From contig JAVGWX010000008.1 in NCBI GenBank assembly GCA_036924085.1, positions 53,753,314 through 53,817,313 on the forward strand: 64,000 bases of DNA, written 5' to 3'. Positions 26,700 to 37,102 of the stretch are shown one piece after another. The notes beneath the pieces were generated by a model. It did not search any database, was not told where the DNA came from, and was given only the letters and a program-made list of their open reading frames with translations. This DNA comes from Ariolimax columbianus. Taxonomy: Eukaryota; Mollusca; Gastropoda; Stylommatophora; Arionidae. Every line of letters starts with the position of its first letter. The stretch's first letter is position 1. Both the position numbers and the translations under genes were made by a program.

Positions 26700-27441
26700 A
26701 TCCTGATTTTGGCCCCAAACTATGCCATGTGTTGACAAATTCTGAATTTGGCCCCAAACTATGCCATGTGTTGACAGATCCTGAATCTAGCCTCAAACTG
26801 TGCCATGTGTTGACATATCCTGAATCTGGCCTCAAACTGTGCCATGTGTTGACAGATCCTGAATTTGGCCCCAAACTGTGCCATGTGTTGACACATCCTG
26901 AATTTGGCCACAAACTATGCCACGTATTGACAGATCCTGAATTTGGCCCCAAACTATGCCATGTGGTGACAGATCCTCAATTTGGCCCCAAACTATGCCA
27001 TGTGTTGACAGATCCTGAATTTGGCCCCAAACTATGCCATGTGTTGACAGATCCTGAATTTGGTCCCAAACTATGCCATGTGTTGACAGATCCTGAATTT
27101 CGTACCCAAACTATGTCATGTGTTGACAGATCCTGAATTTGGTCCCAAACTGTGTCATGTGTTGACAGATCCTGAATTTGGTCCCAAACTATGTCATGTG
27201 TTGACAGATCCTGAATTTGGCCCCACACTATGCCATGTGTTGACAGATCCTGAATTTGGCCCCAACCTATGCCATGTGATGACAGATCCTGAATTTGGTC
27301 CCAAACTGTGCCATGTGTTGACAGATCCTGAATTTGGTCCCAAACTATGCCATGTGTTGACAGATCCTGAATTTGGTCCCAAACTGTGCCATGTGTTGAC
27401 AGATCCTGAATTTGGTCCCAAACTATGCCATGTGTTGACAG
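26700..27441. repeat. 39-bp minisatellite, about 19 copies
   Basis: The unit is CCCCAAACTATGCCATGTGT followed by TGACAGATCCTGAATTTGG. It is 39 bp, 13 codons, so each frame repeats in register. This gives open frames on both strands (LCHVLTDPEFGPK on plus, SVNTWHSLGPNSG on minus). A one-base change in length at about 27103 breaks the plus frame. There is no start context, no splice evidence and no relation to a known protein. Confidence 0.95.
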
Positions 27442-28380
27442 GATTGATGTGTGAAATCCGTGTGGCTGGTCACCCAGTAAAGCGAAGGTTATGCTAATTA
27501 TTTATTTTAATATATTCAACAGCCTTTCTACAAAACTAATAATTTTTAATCAATCATATTATAATTGAAATGCTGAAGGTCATTGCTAACTCCTAAACTA
27601 TGTTCCTTTGTTTTTGCTGTGTATGGGAGACAAACAACAAACATATCTGTTAAGATTGATTGTGTTTTTATTGACGAGTAGTTTTTTTGATTAAGTATCC
27701 ATTTATGGCTGTGATTGAGTGTATTATTCTGTTTGTTACCGAGTGTACATTTTTTGCTTGACCTAATTAATGATATCACAAAATATTGTTTCTCTTATGC
27801 ATTTGGGTTTGATATCCAAGTATTGAAATATTTCATATTGTTTACATCCCATGACCAAATAAACTAATCACAAAATGTATCTGTTTTTCTGAATTATTGT
27901 CATGCAAGTTATGGAAGAAAGAGTGGCTTGTGGTTTTGTTATGTTGCAAGAAATCGTACATACCTAGAGAGATCTTATTCTTGGAATAAACTAGCTATTC
28001 ACTTGTCTGTATTCCAGTATATCATATTTGATGTATTGCATCCAGAACTTTCTTTCACACCCAGAATGAAACTACACACTTGGCAGGCCTTTAGCTAGTA
28101 TGAATGGTAGTGTATGCCAAGAGAGATAATTAAAGCTGAGCACACTTGCTACTTGACAGAACTTGGATTTATTTTATTGCTAGTTTTTTGTTGATAAAAT
28201 GGATTTTATATCTTCTAGACAAATGGTTTTCAAATTGGCAAAAGCATTCTGGGAAGCGGTTATGGGCTGTCACTCTCTTAGCACTCCATTCTTCTGATCT
28301 TTAGTATTCTAAACTCATGTTGACTACCTCAATATCTACTTTATATTCACTCACGTGAAGAATTGTAAAGCAAATTCCAC
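27442..28380. other. Non-coding stretch, nothing recognised
   Basis: AT-rich with no conserved frame and no repeat found. Confidence 0.5.
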
Positions 28381-28387
28381 ATGGTGA

Positions 28388-28450
28388 CACTCTAGTATAA
28401 CTATACCTAGTATAACTATACCTAGTATAACTATACCTAGTATAACTATT
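28388..28450. repeat. 15-bp tandem repeat, 4 copies
   Basis: The unit CTAGTATAACTATAC is repeated perfectly, then the last copy runs into the LINE remnant. Confidence 0.85.
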
Positions 28451-29240
28451 AAAAAGGGGGTTAGACAGAGGTGTGTGCTTTCCTTTGCTTGTTTACTGTA
28501 TACACAGAACAGATTTTTAAAGAGAGAGATGACATGCCTGGATTGAACATAGGAGGATGTAGTATCAATAATATCAGATATGCCCATACGGTGCTAATGC
28601 AGAGGATCCAATACATCTGCAGAACTTAATGGATAAGATAACCAGCAAAAGTCAGCATTATGGATTGGAAATCAACATCAAAAAGACTAAAGTTATGGTG
28701 TTTACCAAAAAGAAAGAAAGTTCAACAGCTTTCATCCACATAAGTGGAGAAATTCTGGAACAAGTGTCAAGTTATGTATACCTTGGAAAACTCATTTCGA
28801 CTGATGGCAAATGCAAAAGGGAGATCATTAAAAGAATTGCCATGTCCAAAAATACATTTAACAGCATGAAAGGTACACTTCTGTCAAAGCAGATATCTCA
28901 GATCTTAAAAATGAGTATCATTAATTGCTATGGGCATTCAGTTCTATTGTATGGAGTGAAACCTCGACCCTGACAAAGAAAATGAAGAAGCATATTGAGG
29001 CCTTTAAAATGTGGGTAATCAGAAGAGTTGGACGAGTTTCTTGAAAAGATAGGAAAACCAATAGTGAGGCTCTGAAACAAATCTCCCAAAAGGCGACAGA
29101 GGTACAGATGGACACACAACATCAAGATGTGGTCAGGACACAGTTTGACTGCATGTACCAGTCTGGCGTGAGATAGTGACAGATGGAGATCCATTACCGC
29201 CAACCTCCGTTGCGGAGACGGTACAGGATGATGATGACAC
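28450..29240 (+). mobile_element. RTE-like LINE remnant, RT to 3' end
   Basis: Reads KGVRQRCVLS (the usual GVRQGCVLSP box), NIGGCSINNIRYAHTVLM (the YADD box damaged to YAHT), HYGLEINIKKTKVMVFTKKK, VSSYVYLGKLISTDGK, RIAMSKNTFNSMKGTLL and HIEAFKMWVIRRVGR. It finishes with a GGATGATGATGAC tail. The main open part is 28629-28973. Loss of the catalytic aspartates plus stops shows it is dead. It is 5' truncated within the RT domain. Confidence 0.88.
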
Positions 29241-29799
29241 GCTTGACTGTAGAGAATTTCATCTGGTAATTTTTCCCAATAGGTAACATTTTTTCATTTT
29301 ATTTTATTCTCCCAAACAACTATCATTTCAAAGTTTAGATTATAGAGCTGTGAAGTAAAGGCTGCTTGTCCCTGGAGTCACTATGCAGTGTGCAAGCTAT
29401 GTGTTTATTAATGACCACAAATGTATAACATGTATTCTGAACAAAAATTAAACAGACAGAAAATGAATGCCAGGACACATTATCGATGTAGTATCAATAT
29501 ATAAGAGACGACAGAGTTCTGCTACCTGAAGGTGAACATGAATTAGTAATATAAGTGATAAAGAAGCTTCATTCAATCCATCAATCAGTCCCTCGCTCCT
29601 CTTATTGCGTATGCAACAAACAGTTGCTCATTCTGTCTCACTCCAGGTGTGATTTTTTCAAGTCAGTATTTTTCTTCTTGTAGTTTTTGGTCTACTTCTC
29701 TTTCTATTCATCTGAGAATTTCATGTAAGAGCTTGTCTGGATATGTTGAACGGTGCCTTCCACAGAGTATGTTCTATCCAGCCCCATTTTCCTCACTTA

Positions 29800-30385
29800 A
29801 ATCATTGTTCCAATTGCTGCTGCTGGTTCCTTTCCCATAGGTCTTCATTCTTCACCATGTTCTGGCACTTTATGCCCATTATCTTTTGACGGCATCTGTT
29901 AACAAAGTACTGGAGTCTTTGAATTATGGCCTTGAACGTTCTCTGTGTTTCCGCTCCAATCACAGGAGCACAGAATTGGACACTTGGATTGGATATTCTA
30001 TCTTTGGTGTGAATCTTGATTTTCCTTGATCTCCATATGTTGTTTAGCATCAGAAATGCCATTCTCGCTTTTCCAATCCTGGTCCTTACAACTACACCTA
30101 TACCTTCTGATGCATCAATTGTGCTGCCCAAATAGGTAAAGATATCCACTTCTTCAAATGGCTCTCCCTCCAGAGTGATTGGTGCTTTGTTAATAATGTT
30201 GTGTTTAAGGAGCTTGGTTTTCTTCATGTTGATATTCAGTTCCAATTTGGCTGATTGTTTTTTTACCCTATCAAGTTTTTCTTGCATTTGGCTATGACTG
30301 TGTGACAATAGTACCAGATCATCTGCATAGTCCAAAAGGAAACTTTGAACATAGATTGGATATGGACATAAAGGAAACAAAACCT
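29800..30385 (-). mobile_element. RTE-like LINE fragment, RT palm and thumb, open frame
   Basis: A 192-codon minus-strand frame reads FLLDYADDLVLLSHSHSQMQ, KLELNINMKKTKLL, VDIFTYLGSTIDASEG, RIGKARMAFLMLNNIWRSRK and FKAIIQRLQYFVNRCRQK, then LWERNQQQQLEQ. The YADD box is intact and no stop interrupts the frame. It begins abruptly at about 30385, in the middle of the palm, so the upstream RT and endonuclease are missing. Together with the LNNIW and LWER motifs it resembles RTE-type endonuclease-RT proteins of flatworms and molluscs. Confidence 0.88.
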
Positions 30386-30665
30386 AGCAGAATTGCCAGA
30401 GTAGACATGACATTTCCTCTACAGATAAAAATAAATGACAAAATACGACATCCATGTAAGATCTTATCCTGTCTTGGAAATAAAAAAAGGAGGATAATAG
30501 ATGCGGAATAGAAAATAAGGGAGAAAATATTGTTAGAGCTGTTTCACCAATATAAGAAAAATATTGACATCCAAACAAAGAGAATAACAATGAAAGTGAT
30601 TAGGTTTTATTTATACTTTCTATTTTTGTTTAAACTGAAAACGTAAATATACAAATAACTAACAG

Positions 30666-32108
30666 TTGAAGATGAGAATTATTGCCTTTGAAGTATGGAT
30701 GTACTTTTGTTATTGGGGAGGTGGTTGGGAAGGGGGGTATGTGGAAAGAGGACGTCTGTATAGTTGCAGGTCAATCTGTATTACAGAGGAAATGGTTTTT
30801 AAAAAATTGCAGGGGTTGAAAGGGAATAAATGTCCAGGTCAAGATGGTATTCATCCAAAATCGCTGTATGAAATTAGAGACCAACTAGCAAAACCATTGG
30901 CTTTATTATGTTCTCAATCACTTACAAAAGGGATTGTTCCACGGGATTGGAAAGATGCAGGAGTGATCCCCTTATTCAAAAAAGGCAAAAAATCAGATCC
31001 AGCAAATTATAGACCGGTGAGTTTAACGAGCATAGTCTGTAAATTGTTAGAGTCAATAATCAAAGAAAACATTGTAATGCATTTAGACAAATTTAATCTA
31101 ATTAGAAATAGTCAGCATGGGTTTACTAGAGAGAGATCATGCTTAACAAATCTATTAGAATTCATGGAGGAGGTTACTAAAATCATAGATAAATGGGAGC
31201 CAGTGGATGTTATTTATCTAGACTTTGCAAAGACCTTTGCTAGAGTACCTCATCAAAGATTATTTCGAAAGTTAAAATCACATGGAATAGGTGGGGAAGT
31301 TGCCAAATGGATTGAAAATTGGTTAACAGTAAGAAGGCAGAGGGTGGGCATAAATAAGGAGTACTCTGAGTGGAGTGAAGTGAAAAGTGGTGTGCCACAG
31401 GGCTCAGTTTTGGGACCAATTTTGTTCTTGAAATATATAAATGATTTGGACATTGATATGAGATCCATGATTGCCAAATTTGCTGATGACACAAAACTAT
31501 GCAGTAGTGTCTCATCTAAAGCGGAAGTGGATATATTGATGTCGGATTTAGATAAAATTCGAGAATGGTCTGTAAGCTGGCAAATGGAGTTTAATGTAGA
31601 TAAATGTACAGTCATCCACATGGGTAGATCCAATATGGAACATAATTACAGAATGGGAGAAAACAATATTAGAAAGATAGATAAGGAAAGGGACCTAGGG
31701 GTTATAATAGATCATACAGGAAAGGTGAGTGAGCAAGTTAAGGTAGCAGTGAAAAAGGCAAATGCAATGTTAGGTATGATAAAAAGAAATATTAAACATA
31801 GGAGCAAGGAAGTGATCGTCAAACTGTATAAAGCTTTAGTTAGACCTAGATTGGAGTACTGTGTACAGATGTGGAGTCCTTATCATAGAGGGGACATAAA
31901 CATGCTAGAAAGAATACAAAAAAGAGCGACAAAGATGATAGTGGGATTCCAGAATTACAGTTATGAGGAACGACTTAGAAAAACCGGCCTACAGTGTCTC
32001 CAAGAGAGAAGAATTCGTGGTGATTTAATACAGGTTTATAAGATGATCAGAGGAATCGATAAATTAGACTATAACAAGTTTTTTTTTAAATACAGCCACC
32101 TACAATAA
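30666..32108 (+). CDS. CR1/L2/Rex1-type LINE reverse transcriptase, 480 codons, 5' truncated
   Basis: The first 40 or so codons are likely host flank. Element protein starts near EEMVFKKLQGLKGNKCPGQD (about 30780). RT blocks follow in order: PGQDGIHPKSL, RDWKDAGVIPLFKKGKK, NYRPVSLTSIVCKLLE, QHGFTRERSCLTNLLEF, motif A VIYLDFAKTF (catalytic Asp near residue 186), SGVPQGSVLGPILF, motif C KFADDTKL (Asp-Asp near residues 274-275), RDLGVIIDHTGK and LYKALVRPRLEYCVQMWSPY. Both catalytic motifs are intact, although the FDKVPH that follows motif A is changed to FARVPH. No endonuclease domain is present. The frame breaks in a T run at about 32080. It is a retrotransposon fragment and not a host gene. 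Confidence 0.92.
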   Translation: MKMRIIAFEVWMYFCYWGGGWEGGYVERGRLYSCRSICITEEMVFKKLQGLKGNKCPGQDGIHPKSLYEIRDQLAKPLALLCSQSLTKGIVPRDWKDAGVIPLFKKGKKSDPANYRPVSLTSIVCKLLESIIKENIVMHLDKFNLIRNSQHGFTRERSCLTNLLEFMEEVTKIIDKWEPVDVIYLDFAKTFARVPHQRLFRKLKSHGIGGEVAKWIENWLTVRRQRVGINKEYSEWSEVKSGVPQGSVLGPILFLKYINDLDIDMRSMIAKFADDTKLCSSVSSKAEVDILMSDLDKIREWSVSWQMEFNVDKCTVIHMGRSNMEHNYRMGENNIRKIDKERDLGVIIDHTGKVSEQVKVAVKKANAMLGMIKRNIKHRSKEVIVKLYKALVRPRLEYCVQMWSPYHRGDINMLERIQKRATKMIVGFQNYSYEERLRKTGLQCLQERRIRGDLIQVYKMIRGIDKLDYNKFFFKYSHLQ

Positions 32109-32360
32109 CACGAGGGCATAGCTACAAGCTGACTAAAGAGAGGTCCAGATTAGATATTAGGAAATATTTTTTTAGTCAGAGAGTGGTGTCTGCTTGGAAT
32201 GCATTCAGAGGGGAGGTAGTGGAGGCAGGGACAGTTAATGCATTTAAGAATAAACTGGATGCGCATAGCTTTTAGAGCAAGGTGATGTAAATGTAACTGG
32301 TTGTATACAGACTCTGCAGGGTCTTCTAAACCAATATAAAGACGTTAAGTTAAGTTAAGT
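30770..32360 (+). mobile_element. CR1/L2/Rex1-type LINE, RT to 3' tail
   Basis: Covers the 480-codon RT frame and its frameshifted continuation. After the T run, another frame reads NNTRGHSYKLTKERSRLDIR, KYFFSQRVVSAWNAFRGEVV and NAFKNKLDAHSF, ending in a stop near 32270. The 3' UTR ends in a repeated AAGTT tail (TTAAGTTAAGTTAAGTTAAG). Fragments of the same family lie at 13764, 32730-33012 and 49578-50730, all inverted. This is the least decayed transposon of the window. Confidence 0.9.
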
Positions 32361-32393
32361 TAAGTCAGGATGACAAATAATAAGAAAGTCTTA

Positions 32394-32520
32394 GAGAAAT
32401 TGGTTGTACAAATAGTATTAATGAACTAGATCAGATTTCGGCAGCTCAGATATTTTGGTTGTACAAATAGTATTAATTAACTAGATCAGATTTCGGCAGC
32501 TCAGATATTTTGGTTGCATC
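32394..32520. repeat. 63-bp direct duplication
   Basis: The segment from TTGGTTGTACAAATAGTATT to CGGCAGCTCAGATATT occurs twice back to back, with one base changed (TTAATGAACT versus TTAATTAACT). It lies just after the LINE tail. Confidence 0.9.
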
Positions 32521-32729
32521 AAAAGACTTAACTTCGTTGTGAAAACCATAATAGGGAGAAAAAATGGAGATGAAACATGATAGCAGAAAACAGCAACATA
32601 AGTTTGAGGATAATATCAACAGATGGGAGGGGAAATACTTGACCAAGTGTAACGTAAAGACAAGAGATTAAGGTCTTTGTGGAGAAACTTGGCAGCCGAC
32701 ATTCAATGTGGAGATGCCAACTGAACTTA

Positions 32730-33012
32730 ACAACGTTTTTAATACTGGCTTAGAAGATTCCGTAGAGTCTGTATACAACCTGTTTCTTGTACATTCCCTT
32801 GATCTAAAAATACATATGTACATCCAATCTTTTCTTTAATGCATTAATTTACCCTGTCTTCACTATTTCCTGTGCCAATGCATTCCAAGCATTCGCCATT
32901 CTCTGACTAAAAAAATATTTCCTGGTATCGAATCTGGACTTTTCTTTAGCTAATTTGTGTCTGTGCCCTCTTGTTCTTGTAGGCGGCTGTATTTTGAGAA
33001 AAAAAACTTGTT
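32730..33012 (-). mobile_element. CR1-type LINE 3' fragment, inverted relative to its neighbour
   Basis: Contains GAGTCTGTATACAACCTGTT, GCATTCCAAGCATTCGCCAT and TCTGACTAAAAAAATATTTC. This is the complement of the C-terminal and 3' UTR part of the 30770 element (KYFFSQRV, NAF, LDA region). The two copies are arranged tail to tail about 370 bp apart. Confidence 0.88.
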
Positions 33013-33450
33013 ATATAACAACTGAAAAGGTTCTCTGTAAGGGATAAGCTGTAGTAGGGAAACTACACGTAAAGATTGCAAAGAGACAAGAATGTATTGT
33101 AACCGACAATTACAATTGTTTTATTTATTGTTTGTTACGAGTTGTGGCTATTGAGTAAATTTGTAATTCTCTTGGCGGTGTGGTCCGCTGAACAAAAGAG
33201 AATGTCCCATGCTTGTTATGGATAAATGTTAGACAGAAGGAATAATCCTGATGACATCTGGTGTAGCTGGGGCAAAGATTCACTGGCGGGGAAAAGATTC
33301 ACTGGTAGGGCAGTCTTATATAAAACATGACAGTTTTATCATTGGGGTTATGCAAGGACACAAATGAGCTAAACATGGTCTCTCATCTGGTTTTTCCCGC
33401 AAACCTAGAAGGTCGTATCTGCATCACATCTCGCTTTTGCTTTATGATCA
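33013..33450. other. Non-coding stretch, nothing recognised
   Basis: No element or conserved frame seen. Confidence 0.5.
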
Positions 33451-33992
33451 CTTTGTCGTCATTTCTGTTTGCCCGTCGTCATTTCTGTCTGTCCGTCGTC
33501 ATTTCTGTCTGCCCGTCGTCATTTCTGTCTGCCCGTCGTCATTTCTGTCTGCCTGCCCGTAGTCATTTCTGTCTGCCCGTCGTCATTTCTGTCTGTCCGT
33601 CGTCATTTCTGTCTGCCCGTCGTCATTTCTGTCTGCTTGCCCGTAGTCATTTCTGTCTGCCCGTCGTCATTTCTGTCTGCCTGCCCGTAGTCATTTCTGT
33701 CTGCCTGCCCGTAGTCATTTCTGTCTGTCCGTCGTCATTTCTGTCTGCCTGCCTGTAGTCATTTCTGCCTGCCCGTTGTCATTTATGTCTGCCTGTCGTC
33801 ATTTCTGTCTGCCCGTCGTCATTTCTGTCTGCCTGTCGTCATATCTGTCTGCCTGCCCGTCGTCATTTCTGTCTGCCTGTCGTCATTTCTGTCTGCCCGT
33901 CGTCATTTCTGTCTGCCTGCCCGTCGTCATTTCTGTCTGCCTGTCGTCATTTCTGTCTGCCCGTCGTCATTTCTGTCTGCCCGTCGCTATAA
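33451..33992. repeat. 20/24-bp minisatellite, about 26 units
   Basis: The basic unit is CGTCATTTCTGTCTGCCCGT. Some units carry an extra CTGC (CTGCCTGCCCGT) and are 24 bp long. CGTC and AGTC starts alternate irregularly. Open plus frames (SARRHFCLPVVISVC) are a result of the period. Confidence 0.95.
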
Positions 33993-34479
33993 CCTCGGTA
34001 TCTTTCAAGGTTTTGCCCGTTCACTTTAGAACATCATCTGTCCAGCAACGCCTCTTGGGGGGAACCTCTTTTTCACTTGCCAGGTTCTGTGGCTATGACT
34101 ATCTTGTTTGACAGTCCACTCGTTTGTATTACTTTGGCTTACCACTTGAGCTGGCATGTTTTTATCACTGATTGGAGGTTTTGAGAGGGTCCGACAGACT
34201 GTGTCATTGTGGTGCGAATGATTATATGTGTGATAGGATCCCTGTATGTTATTTCAAGTACCTCTCTAAACATCACATCTCCATCGCCTGCATATTTCGT
34301 TATAATTGAACGTCCATGTCTTACACGCGTAGAGATTCACAGATAGGATATGTTAGGTGGACATTAGAGTGGGACGTCTGTGAAAGGAAGAGTGTCATAG
34401 TTTTATCTATGAAAAAAATTGTAAGAAACAGTGTTCATCTGACACATATCAACCCTCATTCACTGCCAAAAACAGATGT

Positions 34480-34612
34480 GTTGCACCGAAAGGTGCAAAT
34501 ACTGCAGTCAATTTATAAACTAGCGACACAACGCATTCCCCTCTCCTGACTACATCCTGCTACTTGCAGAGTCCTGGTCAGGGCTTGGTGGCGGGAGATT
34601 GAAAACGAACAC
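34480..34612 (+). repeat. Family A dispersed repeat, copy 4 (3' half)
   Basis: From TGTGTTGCACCGAAAGGTGC through CGACACAACGCATTCCCCTC and CTACATCCTGCTACTTGCAG to GCGGGAGATTGAAAACGAAC. It is followed 50 bp later by a fold-back element end. Confidence 0.85.
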
Positions 34613-34660
34613 AAAATAAGCTGCACTCATTCTAAATGCACCTTCATGAATAGTATATAC

Positions 34661-34929
34661 GAGGCATGTTCAAATGAAAGCGGACCTAACTGCACCAAGT
34701 GAACATATGTACGGAGCGCATGATGACGTCAATTATGGTGTAAACAGCACATACCAACCGTCAAGTTTGCAAAATATTATTATTTTCCTACTAATAGATT
34801 CCTCAGCAGACCGTTGAAAACATAGTGGGTGTGATATGGAATCCGTCCAGACTTGATCAGCGAGCGGTGATTCGGTTCCTAAAAGCTGAAGGATGTCAAC
34901 CAATTGACATTCATTGCAGAATGCAGACA
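34661..34929 (+). mobile_element. Mariner-derived fold-back element, copy 2 (one arm only)
   Basis: Starts GAGGCATGTTCAAATGAAAG and encodes the helix-turn-helix piece VIRFLKAEGCQPIDIHCRMQ. It stops abruptly at about 34929. The second arm and centre are missing, so this copy is truncated. Confidence 0.85.
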
Positions 34930-35189
34930 GGTATATTTTATGTTGACCCATTTGCGGTGGGGCTTCAAATACCACAGATACACACGCGCACACACTCACG
35001 CGCACATGAACTTAATTTTGTAACCGCTGCTCCTCCTATTTCCCACATTAACAGTGTGATATTTACACTTGCACCTCTTCAATCACATAATATGTGTACA
35101 GGTGTATCTAAAGCGTTCTTGTTGAAACCATTAGGAACTGCGCCTAAGGTGCATTGCCAAGTGTTGGAGATTCTTACTTACTAAAGGGT

Positions 35190-35330
35190 TGTATACACAC
35201 ACACCCGCGCGGGCGCACGCGCACGCACACACGCACACACACACACACACATACATACATACATACATACATACATTCCAACATACATACATACACACAC
35301 ATGCACACAAATAGACACATACAAAAACAC
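35190..35330. repeat. (CA)n and (CATA)n microsatellite
   Basis: A mixed CA, CG and CATA run. Open frames across it are low-complexity artefacts. Confidence 0.9.
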
Positions 35331-36520
35331 AAACATAATTACGTGTTATTTCCATGTCCTATGTCTGTTGAAAGTTAATTTTTTAATTGCTTGGGAAAAA
35401 ATATGTGTACAATGAAGTGTATTTGACAGCGAAATGTATTTTTCTACCAAAACTTGAATTGTAAGAATGTATACTTTACAGCTGATTGTTTACATTCATA
35501 AATAGCGCGACTGAAAAGCGTAATTAAATATAAAAATGAACTTCAAACACATACATACTGGTTGAAGATTCAGTTTCATGTTTTCAGGCTTTAAATGTCA
35601 AACTTTTAAAGTCATGCCCATATTTATTGAGCCAGCAGCAAACAAGGAAGAGTCAATAATATGATTTGTATTATTATAATAATAGTAATGTATCGTTTGT
35701 GCTTGAACTAGGTCAGTAAATATTTGGACATAGGCCGTGAGATTAGGCAGATGTAGATGATTTGTTGGAGAAAAAATATACAAAGAAAGTTGGCATATCT
35801 CTGCTTACTACTCACTATTATCCAACACTCGAATAATTCATGAAGTAACATAGTCGTGTTTGATATAAGCACCTTAAATATAAACATAAAACACCCCTTA
35901 GAACATGATGTTCTCTTGGCCAGATAATATTTACACTGCCTAATAGTGAACTGTTTTCACTTGGTCAATATTTACTTCTTCCCAAGACTAATGTATCCCT
36001 TGCAAAAAAAGACAGATATAAAATCCTACTAGCACAATAACAAATGCACAATTTAATATTTATTTAAGAACAAAACTCACTTTTACAATCATTAATGCTA
36101 TTGTTATTTTGTTTTATTTTTTTCCAGTTTTTTTTCGTTTTGGTTTGGTTAAAAGTTTGTCTTCCTGGATTCTTCAGGCGAATGCACGCGCTTTCTACCC
36201 TAGAAAGGGCAGATATCGTTCAGGCGATCTCTGGACATATTGGCTAGTGCATGGATACGTGTGTGTATGTGTGTTCCCCTGTTGCAGTTTTGCAGTACAG
36301 TGGTTTTGTCAATCCTTTATGTACTTGAAGAAGTGGTCATACCGTGAACGATTTCCGCCATGATTAATCAAACTGGACACGGTGTGATTTCAAACACGGT
36401 ATGTTGGAATTGCAAACCAAGCGTGACACTACACACACCTTACCTTACACGCCTATACCTCACACCTCCCTATTTTCATTGGAATTGCAAAACATATTTT
36501 GAGTCATACTGTAAAAATTA
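35331..36520. other. Non-coding stretch, nothing recognised
   Basis: AT-rich. No repeat or conserved frame that I can support, including the 84-codon frame at 36109. Confidence 0.5.
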
Positions 36521-36523
36521 GTA

Positions 36524-36524
36524 G

Positions 36525-36598
<74 letters not shown>
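36524..36598. repeat. (TA)n microsatellite
   Basis: About 33 TA units, followed by further degenerate TA blocks to about 36700. Confidence 0.95.
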
Positions 36599-36605
<7 letters not shown>

Positions 36606-36703
36606 AATATATATATTGTTATATAATTATAATTACATTATAAAAACCAATATCATATGTTAAAATATATATGTATAAATATATATATAATTATATATAC
36701 TGG

Positions 36704-37062
36704 ATGGGATCAAGACGCTGAGCAGCACATGAGCTGCAGTGGTCAGTGACCCATAGCTAACTGCTAGCGTCAGGGCAAGCGAACAAAAGCTGCCAAAACC
36801 CTTCTACACCTCCACGCGGTGATCCTGGATAACACGATGCAACAGAGCAACAATATCCTAAGAAGAAGAGATTGAAGACAAAAGGCTAACACGGTACTAA
36901 AAAATGCTTGTTGAAGTCGGATGTGTCGAACCGAAAGGTGCAAATATCGCAGTCAAGCTGTTAACTACGACACAACGCATTCCGTTCTGTGGACTACATT
37001 CTGCTACTTACCCTTTTCAGGACTTCGTAGCTGGAGATTGAGAACGAACGAAGCCAAACCAA
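36704..37062 (+). repeat. Family A dispersed repeat, copy 5 (reference copy)
   Basis: Begins GGGATCAAGACGCTGAGCAG, includes CAAAACCCTTCTACACCTCC, AAGAAGAGATTGAAGACAAA, GAAGTCGGATGTGTCGAACC, GAAAGGTGCAAATATCGCAG, GACACAACGCATTCCGTTCT and ends at GGAGATTGAGAACGAACGAA. There is no tRNA-like head, and no open frame is shared between copies. Length about 350 bp. It is likely a SINE or a short non-autonomous retroposon with a GAA-rich tail. Confidence 0.85.
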
Positions 37063-37102
37063 GCCATATATACTGGATTACTGAATATATATACACACAC
37101 AC

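Noticed and set aside
26729..27497. Repeat protein with LCHVLTDPEFGPK units
   Set aside because: 39-bp minisatellite, open on both strands and broken by a frame change. No splice sites or conserved flanks.
33327..34111. Cysteine/histidine-rich proteins (RRHFCLPVVISVC repeats)
   Set aside because: Translation of the 20/24-bp minisatellite. All three plus frames give similar text.
36524..36700. Origin or regulatory element in the TA-rich block
   Set aside because: Simple (TA)n microsatellite. Nothing beyond composition supports a function.
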